Part shown: piece by piece, positions 7,995 to 16,926 of the stretch
Layout of the letters: each line of letters begins with the position of its first letter
Position numbering within the stretch: position 1 is the stretch's first letter
Source of the DNA: Cyclobacterium jeungdonense
GTDB lineage: Bacteria > Bacteroidota > Bacteroidia > Cytophagales > Cyclobacteriaceae
Length of the DNA stretch: 64,000 bases
Assembly (NCBI RefSeq): GCF_010994275.1
Contig: NZ_WMCD01000008.1
Location: forward strand, 1 to 64,000
Direction: 5' to 3'
Program-made: the position numbers and the translations under genes
The notes under the pieces: model-generated
What the model saw: only the letters and a program-made list of their open reading frames with translations
The model's database searches: none
Told to the model about the DNA's origin: nothing

Positions 7995-9026
7995 TTATTG
8001 TATTTGTAATCGCTGCCCGATGTGCAAAATGGAACGGGTGCTGATGCCGTTGAGCCGGGTGATCTGGCTCATTCGTACACCGTATCTTCGGGCGATCACC
8101 GATAAGTTTTCACCGGACCGAATGCGGTGATAAATGGCCTCACGAAGCATGATTTCATGATCAAAACTCTTCGAAGTCAGGGTATAAACGGGAGATTTTA
8201 TCCTACCAATATCGAAATCAAATAATTCGGTAGGGTTGATCGAAAGCCCTTTATACCGTACCTCAAAATGCAGGTGCGGACCGGTACTTCGCCCGGTATT
8301 TCCCCCAAGTCCCACTATTTCACCTGCCCTGATCTCCTGGCCTATTTCTACACTCACTTTGGATAGGTGACCATATAAGGTCTCCAATCCATTTCGGTGG
8401 CGAATCACCACGTAATGACCATATCCGTATCGTTCATACGAGCGGATCCGTACAATTCCATCAAAGGCTGCTTTAACGGGATCACCCACATTTAATTTCA
8501 GATCCGTTCCATGATGCCAGCGATACCTTCTTTTTCCAAAATCAGAGTTAATCTTGGTGTTGGTCACTGGTGCACTCCAATTGGAGCCGAAATCAGGATC
8601 AAAAAGAATGACCGATAACGTATCGTTAAAGTCCCTGGGATCAAAATCATAGCTATTGATTTTCTCACTATCCCACAAACCATAATATTCATGGGCAGTT
8701 ATCCAAATGCTATCAATAAGTACCTTTTCTGCCACTTCTACTAATATATTTGTAGGAGCCCATATCAGGGACGTGGTGTCTTCATTTACCAGCGAAAGTC
8801 GCTTTCTGAGATCCAGGTTTTCCTGGAAAATCAGCGCATCGGTAGCTTTTACCAGATCCTCCCGGTAACCATCTGCATCAAACATCTGGAATTTTCCCGG
8901 TAATCGGAGTCTTTTTTCTACCAATCCACTCTCCTTTTCAGAAGGTGCTTTTTCCTGGGCGAAACCATCAACATTGGCAAAAAGGTACAATACTAACAGC
9001 AGGATCCATTGCTCGGATTGCTTCAT
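7995..9026 (-). CDS. M23 family metallopeptidase with C-terminal LysM domain
   Basis: 343 residues. An N-terminal signal peptide (ILLLVLYLFANVDGFAQ) exports it to the periplasm or outer membrane. The M23 (LytM) domain spans residues ~170-285, with zinc ligands in HHGTDLKLNVGD and HLHFEVRYKG and the catalytic-type YGHLSKV. One LysM motif is at ~298-342 (YHRIRSGENLSVIARRYGV...RLNGI...IGQRLQIQ). The expected role is peptidoglycan endopeptidase activity, with LysM binding the glycan. The HxxxD and HxH motifs are present, so it is probably active. It lies between trxB and bshB1 on the same strand. Confidence 0.9.
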   Translation of the reverse strand: MKQSEQWILLLVLYLFANVDGFAQEKAPSEKESGLVEKRLRLPGKFQMFDADGYREDLVKATDALIFQENLDLRKRLSLVNEDTTSLIWAPTNILVEVAEKVLIDSIWITAHEYYGLWDSEKINSYDFDPRDFNDTLSVILFDPDFGSNWSAPVTNTKINSDFGKRRYRWHHGTDLKLNVGDPVKAAFDGIVRIRSYERYGYGHYVVIRHRNGLETLYGHLSKVSVEIGQEIRAGEIVGLGGNTGRSTGPHLHFEVRYKGLSINPTELFDFDIGRIKSPVYTLTSKSFDHEIMLREAIYHRIRSGENLSVIARRYGVRMSQITRLNGISTRSILHIGQRLQIQ

Positions 9027-9038
9027 TTGCTATCCGGC

Positions 9039-9980
9039 TTATTCCTCCTGTGCTGCCAGAAACCGTTCAGCATCCAGTGCGGCCATACAGCCCGTACCCG
9101 CAGCAGTGACGGCTTGCCGGTACACATGATCCTGCGCATCGCCAGAGGCAAAAACTCCGGGTATATTGGTATGGGTGCTGCCCGGTACCGTTTGGATGTA
9201 TCCATTGGCATCCATGTCCACCATTCCGGCAAACACAGAAGTATTGGGCTCATGACCAATGGCCACAAAAAAGGCTTCTACATCCAGCACTTTTTCTTCA
9301 CCTGTTTGATTATTTTTTATCCGAACACCGTTTACTTCCTCTTCTCCGAGGATTTCCTCGGTCTCGTGGTTCCACAAAATTTCAATTTTGTCATTTTTCA
9401 TTACCCGATTCTGCATGATCTGGGAGGCACGCAGCTCATCTCTTCGAACCAACATGTATACTTTTTTGCATATGTTGGCCAGGTAGCTGGCTTCTTCACA
9501 GGCCGTATCTCCCCCGCCGACGATGGCTACCTCTTTTCCTCTAAAGAAAAATCCATCACAAACCGCACAGGCAGAAACTCCTTTTCCATTTAATCTCGTT
9601 TCACTTTCTATCCCCAGCCATTTGGCCGCAGCACCAGTAGAAATAATGATCGTATCGGCCATCAGGGACTTACTTTCATCCACGGTAACCTTAAATGGTC
9701 GTTCACTCAAATCAACCTGAGTGACTACGCCATACCTTACCTGCGTACCAAATCGTTCGGCTTGTTTTTTAAAATCTTCCATCATTTGCGGCCCCATTAC
9801 TCCATCCGGATAGCCGGGGTAATTCTCCACGTCGTTGGTGATGGTAAGCTGTCCTCCGGGTTGGACACCTGTATACATCACGGGGTTTAATCCCGCCCTG
9901 GATGCATAAATAGCCGCTGTATATCCTGCTGGTCCTGAACCAACGATTAACACTTTTATACGTTCAATTTCCTGATTCAT
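9039..9980 (-). CDS. trxB: Thioredoxin-disulfide reductase
   Basis: NADPH- and FAD-dependent flavoprotein that reduces thioredoxin. The 313 residues fit. The FAD motif is GSGPAGYTAAIYASRAGL near residue 14. The redox-active CAVCDG pair is near residue 138. The NADPH motif is VGGGDTACEEASYL, followed by HRR-type VRRDELRAS. The C-terminal FAD block is GVFASGDAQDHVYRQAVTAAGTGCMAALDAERFL. Cytoplasmic dimer in the family. First gene of the putative operon with the M23 peptidase and bshB1. A bacillithiol-disulfide reductase (Bdr) is also a related flavoprotein, but the CxxC motif in this position supports TrxB. Confidence 0.94.
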   Translation of the reverse strand: MNQEIERIKVLIVGSGPAGYTAAIYASRAGLNPVMYTGVQPGGQLTITNDVENYPGYPDGVMGPQMMEDFKKQAERFGTQVRYGVVTQVDLSERPFKVTVDESKSLMADTIIISTGAAAKWLGIESETRLNGKGVSACAVCDGFFFRGKEVAIVGGGDTACEEASYLANICKKVYMLVRRDELRASQIMQNRVMKNDKIEILWNHETEEILGEEEVNGVRIKNNQTGEEKVLDVEAFFVAIGHEPNTSVFAGMVDMDANGYIQTVPGSTHTNIPGVFASGDAQDHVYRQAVTAAGTGCMAALDAERFLAAQEE

Positions 9981-10087
9981 TGTTTATTGGGTTACCGAAT
10001 TTTAGCCAATTCCGAAATATATTGGATTAATAACAAAATATAAAAATAAAAAAGTTTAAAATTCCCTATAAAATTTCTCTTATATAC

Positions 10088-10111
10088 AAAAAAAGGGCAA
10101 TGAGCCCTTTT
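10088..10111 (-). terminator. Terminator after rpoD
   Basis: On the minus strand AAAGGGC-tcatt-GCCCTTT is followed by a T run, 26 bases past the rpoD stop codon. Confidence 0.8.
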
Positions 10112-10136
10112 AAATTATATCATTCTCTCAAGCACC

Positions 10137-11000
10137 TTATCCCAGGTAGGGTTTCAATGTCTTGCTCCTGCTAGTATGCCTCAACCTGCGAATCGCCTTT
10201 TCCTTGATCTGCCGTACCCGCTCACGGGTAAGGTTGAATTTTTCTCCAATTTCCTCCAGGGTCATGGCGTGTTCCCCGTTTAATCCGAAATAAAGGGTAA
10301 TCACATCTGCTTCTCGTTGCGTAAGCGTAGAAAGGGCTCGCTGCACTTCCTTACGGAGGGAATCGTTCATCAAACCGTCATCGGGTTTGGTCTCACCGTC
10401 ATTTTCGAGGACGTCGAGCAGGCTGTTTTCCTCGCCTTGCACGAAGGGCGCATCCATGGACACATGCCTTCCGGAAATTTTCATGGTATCGACCACTTCT
10501 CCTGCTGTGACCTCTAATACTTCAGCTAGTTCTTCCGGTGAAGGCTCTCTTTCAAATTTCTGCTCCAGTTCCGAAAAGGTCTTACTGATTTTGTTCAGCG
10601 ACCCTACCCTGTTTAAGGGCAACCTTACGATACGGGACTGTTCGGCAAGTGCCTGCAGGATAGACTGGCGAATCCACCAAACCGCATAGGAAATGAATTT
10701 AAATCCTCTGGTTTCGTCAAATCGTTGAGCAGCTTTGATCAAGCCAAGGTTACCTTCGTTGATCAAGTCTCCCAAAGACAAGCCTTGGTTTTGATATTGT
10801 TTGGCAACAGAAACAACAAATCGGAGATTAGCTTTGGTCAATTTTTCCAGAGCCAGTTGGTCACCTTCCCGGATTCTTTTGGCCAAAACCACTTCTTCAT
10901 CTGCTGTCAATAGATCTACCTTACCTATCTCTTGAAGGTATTTGTCAAGAGACTGACTCTCCCGGTTGGTAATCTGTTTACTGATTTTAAGCTGCCTCAT
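10137..11000 (-). CDS. rpoD: Primary RNA polymerase sigma factor (RpoD/SigA)
   Basis: 287 residues: the short Bacteroidota-type housekeeping sigma factor without the large region 1.1 of Proteobacteria. Region 1.2 begins SLDKYLQEIGKVDLLT; region 2 has ANLRFVVSVAKQYQNQGLSL and the -10-binding RGFKFISYAVWWIRQSI; region 3 is LPLNRVGSLNKISK; region 4 has LTQREADVITLYFGL and the helix-turn-helix LEEIGEKFNLTRERVRQIKEKAI. It recognises the -7 TAnnTTTG and -33 TTTG promoters that recur in this window. A terminator follows. The upstream spacer to pnp (99 bases) can hold its own promoter, with a TATTTTCG near-match. Confidence 0.96.
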   Translation of the reverse strand: MRQLKISKQITNRESQSLDKYLQEIGKVDLLTADEEVVLAKRIREGDQLALEKLTKANLRFVVSVAKQYQNQGLSLGDLINEGNLGLIKAAQRFDETRGFKFISYAVWWIRQSILQALAEQSRIVRLPLNRVGSLNKISKTFSELEQKFEREPSPEELAEVLEVTAGEVVDTMKISGRHVSMDAPFVQGEENSLLDVLENDGETKPDDGLMNDSLRKEVQRALSTLTQREADVITLYFGLNGEHAMTLEEIGEKFNLTRERVRQIKEKAIRRLRHTSRSKTLKPYLG

Positions 11001-11099
11001 TCAATTTTATCTATTATTTTTAATGCACACATAACAGAAGTTTCCCGAAAATAAGTTCAATTTTCAGTAATTGTTCTAAATTTTCAGGAAACTTTCAGC

Positions 11100-13235
11100 T
11101 TATTTATCTTTTTTTTCAGGCTTTGGTAGCAAAGCTTTTCTGGATAACTTGTATTTACCTGTTTTTTTGTCGACGTCTATCAGCTTTACTGAAATTTCCT
11201 CACCAGACTCCAAAACGCCATCCATAGACTCCAGTCGCTCCCATTTTATCTCAGAGATATGCAACAAGCCGTCTTTTCCGGGCATAAATTCTACGAATGC
11301 ACCGAAGGGCATGATGTTTTTAACTTTGCCGGTATAGACTTCGCCGATTTCGGGTTGCGCCACGATGGCTTTGATTCGGGCAATGGCTCCATCCATGGAA
11401 TCCTGATTGTTTGAGAAAACGTTGATCTTACCCATATTATCTACTTCCTCGATAATAATGGTCGCGCCAGTGTCTTTCTGGATTTCCTGAATCACTTTTC
11501 CTCCAGGGCCGATTACAGCTCCGATAAGCTCTTTAGGAATCTGCATGTTGTAAGACCTCGGGGCATGGGGTTTGAATTCCCCTCGTGGCGCAGCCAGGGT
11601 TTTGGTAATTTCTTCCAGTATATGAAGTCTGCCTTTTCGGGCCTGATACAAGGCTTCTTTCAGCACATTGTAGTCCAGTCCTTCTACTTTCAGGTCCATT
11701 TGACAAGCCGTGATACCTTTGGCAGTACCGGTTACCTTGAAGTCCATATCTCCCAGGTGATCTTCGTCTCCCAGGATATCCGACAGGATGGTATAATTAC
11801 CGGTTTTCGGATCCGATATCATTCCCATCGCAATACCCGTTACGGCTGATTTTATAGAAATACCTGCATCCATCAGGGCTAATGAGCCAGCACATACCGT
11901 AGCCATGGAGGAGGAACCGTTGGACTCCAGAATATCCGATACGATCCGGATGGTGTAAGGGTTGTCTGCATCTGCAGGCAATACTTTTTTCAAAGCTCTC
12001 ATGGCCAAATTACCATGACCTACTTCTCTCCTACCCGGACCCCGGTTGATTTTTACTTCTCCCGTAGAAAATCCAGGGAAATTGTAATGCAGGTAAAATT
12101 TATTGAAGCCGGAATGAACGGCTCCATCTACCATTTGCTCATCCAACTTAGTACCCAGGGTACAGGTGGTGATGGATTGGGTTTCTCCCCTGGTAAAGAT
12201 GGCCGATCCGTGTGCGGAAGGCAGGTAATCCACCACCGACCAGATGGGACGGATCTCGTCTGGATTTCTTCCATCCAGGCGTTTCTTTTCGGTCAAGGTG
12301 AAGTTTCTGGCTGCCTCTTTGTGAATTTTGCCAAAATATTTCCCTATCAGGGATTCGTTAAACTCGTGTTCTTCTCCCAGACTCTCTACAAAGCTTTCTT
12401 TGATGGCTTTGGTCAGATCAGATCGTTCCTGCTTATTGGGAATTTGCCGACTGACTACCTCATACAATTTGTCATAGAGGTCAGCGTTCATTTTTTCTAA
12501 AAGGGCTTCGTCATTTTCCTCGTGGCTGTACTCCCTCTTTTGCTCTTTCCCAACCAGTTTGGTCAATTCTTTCTGTACCTGACAATGCCTTTTCAACTCT
12601 TCATGGGCAAATTGAAGGGCTTCTACCATTTCATCTTCTGAAATTTCATCGCCTTCTCCTTCTACCATAAGGATAAACTCTTCTGAGCCTGCCACAATCA
12701 ATTCCATGCTGGCCTTTTCCAAATCAGAAGGCTTGGGATTGATGGTGAGTTTACCGTCAATTTTAGCCACCCGTACTTCAGAGATAGGGCCATTGAATGG
12801 GATATCGGAAACGGCAAGGGCCGCAGAGGCTGCCAGTCCTGCCAGACAATCTGGTAGAATGTCCTCATCGGAGGACATAAGCGTGATTGTTATATTAGTG
12901 TCGGCATGGTAATCATCCGGAAAGATGGGCCGTATAGCCCTGTCTACCATTCTGCTTATCAGAATTTCGTAATCGGATAACCTGCCTTCTCTCTTTAAAA
13001 ACCCACCGGGTATTTTTCCGGATGCGGCAAATTTTTCCTGATAATCTACGGACATGGGTAGAAAATCTACTCCCTCTCCGGCTTCTTTTTTGGTAACTAC
13101 AGTGGCCAATAATATGGCTTTACCCATACGAACCACCACGGCACCATCGGCCTGCTTGGCCAGGGCACCTGTCTCAAGGATGATTTCCCTGCCATCTTCC
13201 AATGTGATGGTTTTTGAAATTAAATTTGGTAACAT
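11100..13235 (-). CDS. pnp: Polyribonucleotide nucleotidyltransferase (PNPase)
   Basis: 3'-5' phosphorolytic exoribonuclease for mRNA decay, 711 residues from the chosen start. Two RNase PH domains (residues ~10-230 and ~310-545), the second with FTRGETQSI and GPGRREVGHGNLAMRALKK. Then an all-helical linker, a KH domain (IPKELIGAVIGPGGKVIQEIQK, ~565-620) and an S1 domain (GEVYTGKVKNIMPFGAFVEF...LLHISEI, ~630-700). I chose the ATG at 13233-13235 (MLPNLISKTITL). The longer frame reaching 13331 would add 32 residues and run into the rpsO terminator. It follows rpsO, the common bacterial order. Confidence 0.96.
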   Translation of the reverse strand: MLPNLISKTITLEDGREIILETGALAKQADGAVVVRMGKAILLATVVTKKEAGEGVDFLPMSVDYQEKFAASGKIPGGFLKREGRLSDYEILISRMVDRAIRPIFPDDYHADTNITITLMSSDEDILPDCLAGLAASAALAVSDIPFNGPISEVRVAKIDGKLTINPKPSDLEKASMELIVAGSEEFILMVEGEGDEISEDEMVEALQFAHEELKRHCQVQKELTKLVGKEQKREYSHEENDEALLEKMNADLYDKLYEVVSRQIPNKQERSDLTKAIKESFVESLGEEHEFNESLIGKYFGKIHKEAARNFTLTEKKRLDGRNPDEIRPIWSVVDYLPSAHGSAIFTRGETQSITTCTLGTKLDEQMVDGAVHSGFNKFYLHYNFPGFSTGEVKINRGPGRREVGHGNLAMRALKKVLPADADNPYTIRIVSDILESNGSSSMATVCAGSLALMDAGISIKSAVTGIAMGMISDPKTGNYTILSDILGDEDHLGDMDFKVTGTAKGITACQMDLKVEGLDYNVLKEALYQARKGRLHILEEITKTLAAPRGEFKPHAPRSYNMQIPKELIGAVIGPGGKVIQEIQKDTGATIIIEEVDNMGKINVFSNNQDSMDGAIARIKAIVAQPEIGEVYTGKVKNIMPFGAFVEFMPGKDGLLHISEIKWERLESMDGVLESGEEISVKLIDVDKKTGKYKLSRKALLPKPEKKDK

Positions 13236-13296
13236 AAACTTTTGAATCTGTAAACGTGTATAGTTGTAAAAGTAAGGCTTAATACTAGGAGGTAGC

Positions 13297-13327
13297 AAAA
13301 AAGTAAGGTTCCTTGATATAAGGAACC
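13297..13327 (-). terminator. Terminator between rpsO and pnp
   Basis: On the minus strand a perfect 8-bp stem GGTTCCTT-atatc-AAGGAACC is followed by TTACTTTTTT. It may end most rpsO transcripts while allowing read-through into pnp. Confidence 0.75.
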
Positions 13328-13337
13328 CCACGTGTTG

Positions 13338-13613
13338 TTATTTACGGATACCGAGGTCTGCAATTACAGCCCTGTATCTTTCGATGTCGATCTTTATCAG
13401 GTAATTCAGCAATCGCCTTCTCTTACCCACCAGCTTCAAAAGACCTTTTCTTGAAGAGTGATCTTTTTTGTTGGTCTTTAAGTGTTCCGTCAGATGCGTA
13501 ATCCTGTAAGTAAACAGGGCAATTTGAGATTCAGGGGACCCTGTATCCGCTTCTGACTTCAACCGACCATGATTTTTGAATAGTTCTACTTTTTCTTCTT
13601 TCGCTAAATACAT
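13338..13613 (-). CDS. rpsO: 30S ribosomal protein S15
   Basis: Small-subunit protein that binds 16S rRNA helices early in 30S assembly. The 91 residues fit. Recognisable blocks: DTGSPESQIALFTYRITHLTEHLKTNKKDHSSRKGLL and KLVGKRRRLLNYLIKIDIERY. It precedes pnp as in many bacteria. A CATATTTG box lies seven bases before the ATG, so the mRNA may start at or very near the initiation codon. Confidence 0.97.
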   Translation of the reverse strand: MYLAKEEKVELFKNHGRLKSEADTGSPESQIALFTYRITHLTEHLKTNKKDHSSRKGLLKLVGKRRRLLNYLIKIDIERYRAVIADLGIRK

Positions 13614-13620
13614 GCTTAGT

Positions 13621-13628
13621 CAAATATG
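13621..13628 (-). promoter_or_regulatory. Probable -7 box of rpsO
   Basis: CATATTTG on the minus strand is one mismatch from TAnnTTTG and ends seven bases before the rpsO ATG. TTTG motifs lie 16 and 23 bases upstream. Confidence 0.45.
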
Positions 13629-13674
13629 ATGTTAATTTTTAAAACAAAGACAAAGGTAGCGGTTTTATTCCAAT

Positions 13675-15528
13675 TTATAAAACTTCTTCTTTCAACTTTT
13701 TTTGAGGCAGCATCCGGACGAATACCTTCTTGATTTTATCCGCTATACCCTGATAAAAATCAGGCTCGAACAGGCGGGCATCTTTCCGCGCCTGGCGAAG
13801 AAAGAACAATCCAAATGGGATCAGCATCAAATTGGAGAAAAACGTTCCGAAAAAGATGTCTGACATCCCTTCCTTCGCCCACTTTTCTCCCGTGATGGTC
13901 AGCATGTAATACATAATGAAAAAAATGATGGACAACAACACAGGCATACCCAACCCTCCTTTCTTAATAATGGCTCCCAGTGGAGCGCCGATCATAAACA
14001 ATACAAAACAGGCCAGCGATTGGGTATATTTCTGATACCAGGCTACTTTAAAAACCCGGTAGTTTCGCGCTACTTCCTCTATTCTTGCCTTGTTGGTCGT
14101 GAAATTATTTTTGATATTCCTGGCAGCCGTCAAGCCCACAGTCGCCTGGGAACTCTGATATCGGGGGGTGCTTCTTATCGAGTCAAGCCTTTCTTGCTGC
14201 TCGGCAGTCAGCGTCATGACGGGTTCGGGAGTTTTGGCTACACTGTTACTGCTACCAGCATTTCGGTTAATCTTGCGCAAATCCGGTTGGGCTGCCTGCG
14301 AACGATTGCCACCATAGGAGTCAACGCTGCTGGAATCCTCCTCCCCAGTGCGGGCAAGGGAGGAGTTATTTTCCTTAGAGGCCGGACCAGGATCCACTTG
14401 TAAACTGTCTTCGGACATGTCTTCTGTGGAATCCGTACTTACAAGGGAGCTGTCGTTTTCGTTATTTTGATCTCCTGCCGGCTGTAGGGTTCCGGTGCTA
14501 TCCGGATCATTGTTAAGTGCAATGCCATTTTCGGCATTTTCGTATTCGTCCTTGTATTTTAAATTTCGGAGGGAGTCGGATTCGTTTTTTTTGTCCAGAA
14601 TTTCTTTGGGGGGTGTCAATTCTCTGGTTCTTCCGAAATAATTGTAGGAGGCTTCCGTATTGGCGAAATTGAAGAAATACCAATGATTTAATTCCCTGTC
14701 CATGGAATCCAGGTCCACTCTGATTTCACTGATATTCTTTATAGACTTGCTATTGGACCACAGATTTTCAGGAGTCCTTTTCATATCAAAAGCATCGAGG
14801 CTGAAAACCATTTCGTTCATATCAAAGCTGGTTCTGCTAAAGGACACCGGCTTGTCCTTGTTTCCTCTTTGGCTTTGCCCTTCCTGATAACTATGGCCAT
14901 GATGCAGGGTAAGCATCATGTAGCGTTCGTTAAAAAATGGCTCCATACGTCCCGAATCTGCGGTGATGACGTGCAGGTTGCCTTGTCCCCGCGTATGATC
15001 GTAAATCAACACATCCTCCAGCCTTACTTCATCCAGCTTCCGGTTTACTTTTATACTGTAATTGGGAATGCCATTGTAAAACACGCCCTCTTTAATGTCC
15101 AGGGCGGGTGACTTCATCCGGATATCGTACAGGAGGCCAAAGGTTTTAAGATTTACCTTGGGAACCAGGTAATTATTGGACAGGTAGGCAAATACAGAAA
15201 GAAAGACCACAAATACCCCTATGGGAAGCATGGCTCTAAGCAGCGAAATGCCGGCACTCTTAATAGCGGTAAGTTCAAAATGTTCCCCCAGGTTACCAAA
15301 GGTCATCAGAGAGGAGAGTAAGACGGCCAGGGGAAGGGCCATGGGAGAAATGCTAACCACAAAATAGCCAATCAACTCCATGTAGACCAAAAATGGCAGG
15401 TCCTTCCCAAATATTTCATCAAAATACTTGAGCATGTTTACCGTCAGCAGTATAAAATCCACAACGATAAAGGTGAGCAAAAAGGGCCCTATAAAAGACC
15501 CAAGGATCAGTTTATCTAATTTTTTCAT
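13675..15528 (-). CDS. LptF/LptG-family (YjgP/YjgQ) permease
   Basis: Inner-membrane component of the LPS export ABC system (LptB2FG). Three N-terminal membrane helices (residues ~10-35, ~50-75 and ~95-125) include the conserved LILGSFIGPFLLTFIVVDF and VSISPMALPLAVLLSSLMTFGNLGEHFELTAIKSAGIS coupling-helix region. A periplasmic jellyroll domain follows. Three C-terminal helices (~500-595) contain ACFVLFMIGAPLGAIIKKGGLG. It has 617 residues against ~360 in E. coli. The extra length is mainly a low-complexity Ser/Asn/Asp/Glu-rich insert at residues ~320-450 in the periplasmic part. Whether it is LptF or LptG cannot be decided from sequence reading. It seems to be transcribed alone. Confidence 0.88.
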   Translation of the reverse strand: MKKLDKLILGSFIGPFLLTFIVVDFILLTVNMLKYFDEIFGKDLPFLVYMELIGYFVVSISPMALPLAVLLSSLMTFGNLGEHFELTAIKSAGISLLRAMLPIGVFVVFLSVFAYLSNNYLVPKVNLKTFGLLYDIRMKSPALDIKEGVFYNGIPNYSIKVNRKLDEVRLEDVLIYDHTRGQGNLHVITADSGRMEPFFNERYMMLTLHHGHSYQEGQSQRGNKDKPVSFSRTSFDMNEMVFSLDAFDMKRTPENLWSNSKSIKNISEIRVDLDSMDRELNHWYFFNFANTEASYNYFGRTRELTPPKEILDKKNESDSLRNLKYKDEYENAENGIALNNDPDSTGTLQPAGDQNNENDSSLVSTDSTEDMSEDSLQVDPGPASKENNSSLARTGEEDSSSVDSYGGNRSQAAQPDLRKINRNAGSSNSVAKTPEPVMTLTAEQQERLDSIRSTPRYQSSQATVGLTAARNIKNNFTTNKARIEEVARNYRVFKVAWYQKYTQSLACFVLFMIGAPLGAIIKKGGLGMPVLLSIIFFIMYYMLTITGEKWAKEGMSDIFFGTFFSNLMLIPFGLFFLRQARKDARLFEPDFYQGIADKIKKVFVRMLPQKKLKEEVL

Positions 15529-15606
15529 GAAACGCCTTTAGCCTTCCTTCTTTAAAGACGAAACAAAATTGAACATATTATGTCAAAAAAAGGAATATTT
15601 GAGTCC

Positions 15607-16008
15607 TTATCCTCCGATAATTTCCTTGAGACTGTTGATCAACCCTTCCCAAATCGATCTCTGTTCCTGTTCGTCATAGGCATCTCCGTACTCGATAACC
15701 CGAAGGTAAAAGGTTTGAGTGAGTTCATTTTCATCCAATTTGAACTCAATAAAAGGATGATCGCTGGCCTCTTCCTCCTCTTCCGAAGGGTCAAAAAATT
15801 CAAATTTGACGTGATGGTTGGTACGCATGATGACTGGTCGGGCGTAGTGATTTTCCCCATCGTAAATAAAGTTATAGATCTTATCTTCGTTAATGACCAC
15901 ATCGTCTGCAAACCATTGTGCCAGGCCGCTCGCCGTGCTTAAATAAGGATAAATGATCTTTTTGGAAGTATTTATCTGATAGTCTGAAACAAATTTAATT
16001 TTCTGCAT
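15607..16008 (-). CDS. START-like (AHSA1/SRPBCC) domain protein
   Basis: Small cytoplasmic protein of the SRPBCC/START-like superfamily, 133 residues. The start of the fold is recognisable: KFVSDYQINTSKKIIYPYLSTASGLAQWFADDV, followed by strands and a C-terminal helix (RSIWEGLINSLKEII). Families of this type bind hydrophobic ligands; no ligand is known here. I chose the ATG at 16006-16008 (MQKIKF), which gives the length usual in Bacteroidota; a second ATG is two codons earlier. The longer frame up to 16080 overlaps the promoter of the divergent tRNA-Met and is unlikely. Confidence 0.8.
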   Translation of the reverse strand: MQKIKFVSDYQINTSKKIIYPYLSTASGLAQWFADDVVINEDKIYNFIYDGENHYARPVIMRTNHHVKFEFFDPSEEEEEASDHPFIEFKLDENELTQTFYLRVIEYGDAYDEQEQRSIWEGLINSLKEIIGG

Positions 16009-16056
16009 GGCCATTCTGTTTCTGGTTATAAAAAGTGATTTTTTTAGGTTTTCAAC

Positions 16057-16087
16057 TTGCAATTCAAGGATTATCCTCACATATTTG
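16057..16087 (+). promoter_or_regulatory. Promoter of tRNA-Met
   Basis: TTG (16057-16059) and CATATTTG (16080-16087) are separated by 20 bases, 12 bases before the tRNA 5' end. Confidence 0.6.
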
Positions 16088-16099
16088 CATTCCCAATTC

Positions 16100-16173
16100 G
16101 GCGAGGTAGCTCAGATGGTTAGAGCGCAGGATTCATAACCCTGAGGTCAGGGGTTCAACTCCCCTCCTCGCTA
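16100..16173 (+). tRNA. tRNA-Met (anticodon CAT)
   Basis: A 74-nt cloverleaf: acceptor GGCGAGG/CCTCGCT with a G-U first pair, D arm GCTCAGATGGTTAGAGC, anticodon loop around CAT, T arm AGGGGTTCAACTCCCCT. CCA is not encoded. It lacks initiator-type features, so it is the elongator Met form or, less likely, the tRNA-Ile whose CAT is modified to read AUA. Confidence 0.93.
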
Positions 16174-16179
16174 CACATC

Positions 16180-16205
16180 AGGTCTCATAAAAGAGACCTT
16201 TTTTT
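16180..16205 (+). terminator. Terminator after tRNA-Met
   Basis: AGGTCTC-ataaaa-GAGACCT forms a perfect 7-bp stem followed by six T. Confidence 0.8.
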
Positions 16206-16433
16206 ATCCCACCGGATCGCACTAAGCGGGCAGATTCGCATCCGATTCTCCCAATTACAAAATTTTCCCTATTTCAATTTCATCCTTTAGGCTACCTACT
16301 TGTTTCACTTTTGAACAAGTACCTGGAATTCCGACGCGCTTTCTTAATCCTGTTTCGGATGCCCGTAATGCTTTAGGAAAAGTAATATAATGAAATTTTC
16401 AAAAAAGTAAACCTTCTTATCAAACTGCGGACA

Positions 16434-16462
16434 TAAAAAAACCCTCCGAAGAGGGTTTTTTA
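16434..16462 (-). terminator. Terminator of the thrS-infC-rpmI-rplT operon
   Basis: On the minus strand AAAACCCTC-TTCG-GAGGGTTTT with a TTCG tetraloop is followed by T residues, 17 bases after the rplT stop. The spacer 16206-16433 on its other side holds no gene, only a 7-of-8 bp inverted repeat at about 16298-16320 (acttgttt...gaacaagt). Confidence 0.85.
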
Positions 16463-16478
16463 TGAGGTATCATCCTAT

Positions 16479-16823
16479 TTATTTTACTTTATCCACCACG
16501 GCTTTGAATGCATCCGGATGGTTCATGGCTAAATCTGCCAATACTTTTCTATTTAAGTCTATGCTGGATTTTTTCAGCATGCCCATAAACTGGGAATAGC
16601 TGATGCCGTACTGACGGACACCTGCATTGATACGCTGAATCCACAATGCGCGGAATTCTCTTTTCTTAACCTTCCTATCCCTGTAGGCGTATTGAAGGCC
16701 TTTTTCGTATTTATTTTTGGCTACTGTCCATACGTTCTTTCCTCTTCCGAAGTACCCTTTGGTCGCCTTTAATACTTTTTTTCTTCTGGCCCTTGAAGCC
16801 ACTGCATTTACCGATCTTGGCAT
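16479..16823 (-). CDS. rplT: 50S ribosomal protein L20
   Basis: Large-subunit assembly protein, 114 residues. It starts MPRSVNAVASRARRKKVLKA with the FGRGKNVWTVAKNKYEKGLQYAYRDRK stretch and the conserved LWIQRINAGVRQYGISYSQFM segment. In other bacteria L20 also represses its own operon by binding the mRNA leader. Here the 103-base spacer between rpmI and rplT could hold such a site, but I see no clear mimic. Last gene of the thrS-infC-rpmI-rplT run. Confidence 0.97.
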   Translation of the reverse strand: MPRSVNAVASRARRKKVLKATKGYFGRGKNVWTVAKNKYEKGLQYAYRDRKVKKREFRALWIQRINAGVRQYGISYSQFMGMLKKSSIDLNRKVLADLAMNHPDAFKAVVDKVK

Positions 16824-16926
16824 AATTGTTTTCGTTTTTGACCTTTGGTGCTCGCTGCTGTTGCTTTAAAGACTTTTTAAACCAAAGATCTGGTGTGAAT
16901 TAAATAACCTGAATTAATGGAATCGA

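Noticed and set aside
12015..12500. 161-codon frame antisense to pnp
   Set aside because: Shadow of pnp; no recognisable domain, no start context.
13236..13331. N-terminal extension of pnp by 32 codons
   Set aside because: It runs through the rpsO terminator stem and adds residues not found in the family.
16298..16320. Operator-like inverted repeat acttgttt...gaacaagt
   Set aside because: It sits in a spacer beyond the terminators of both neighbours, so no gene is available for it to control.
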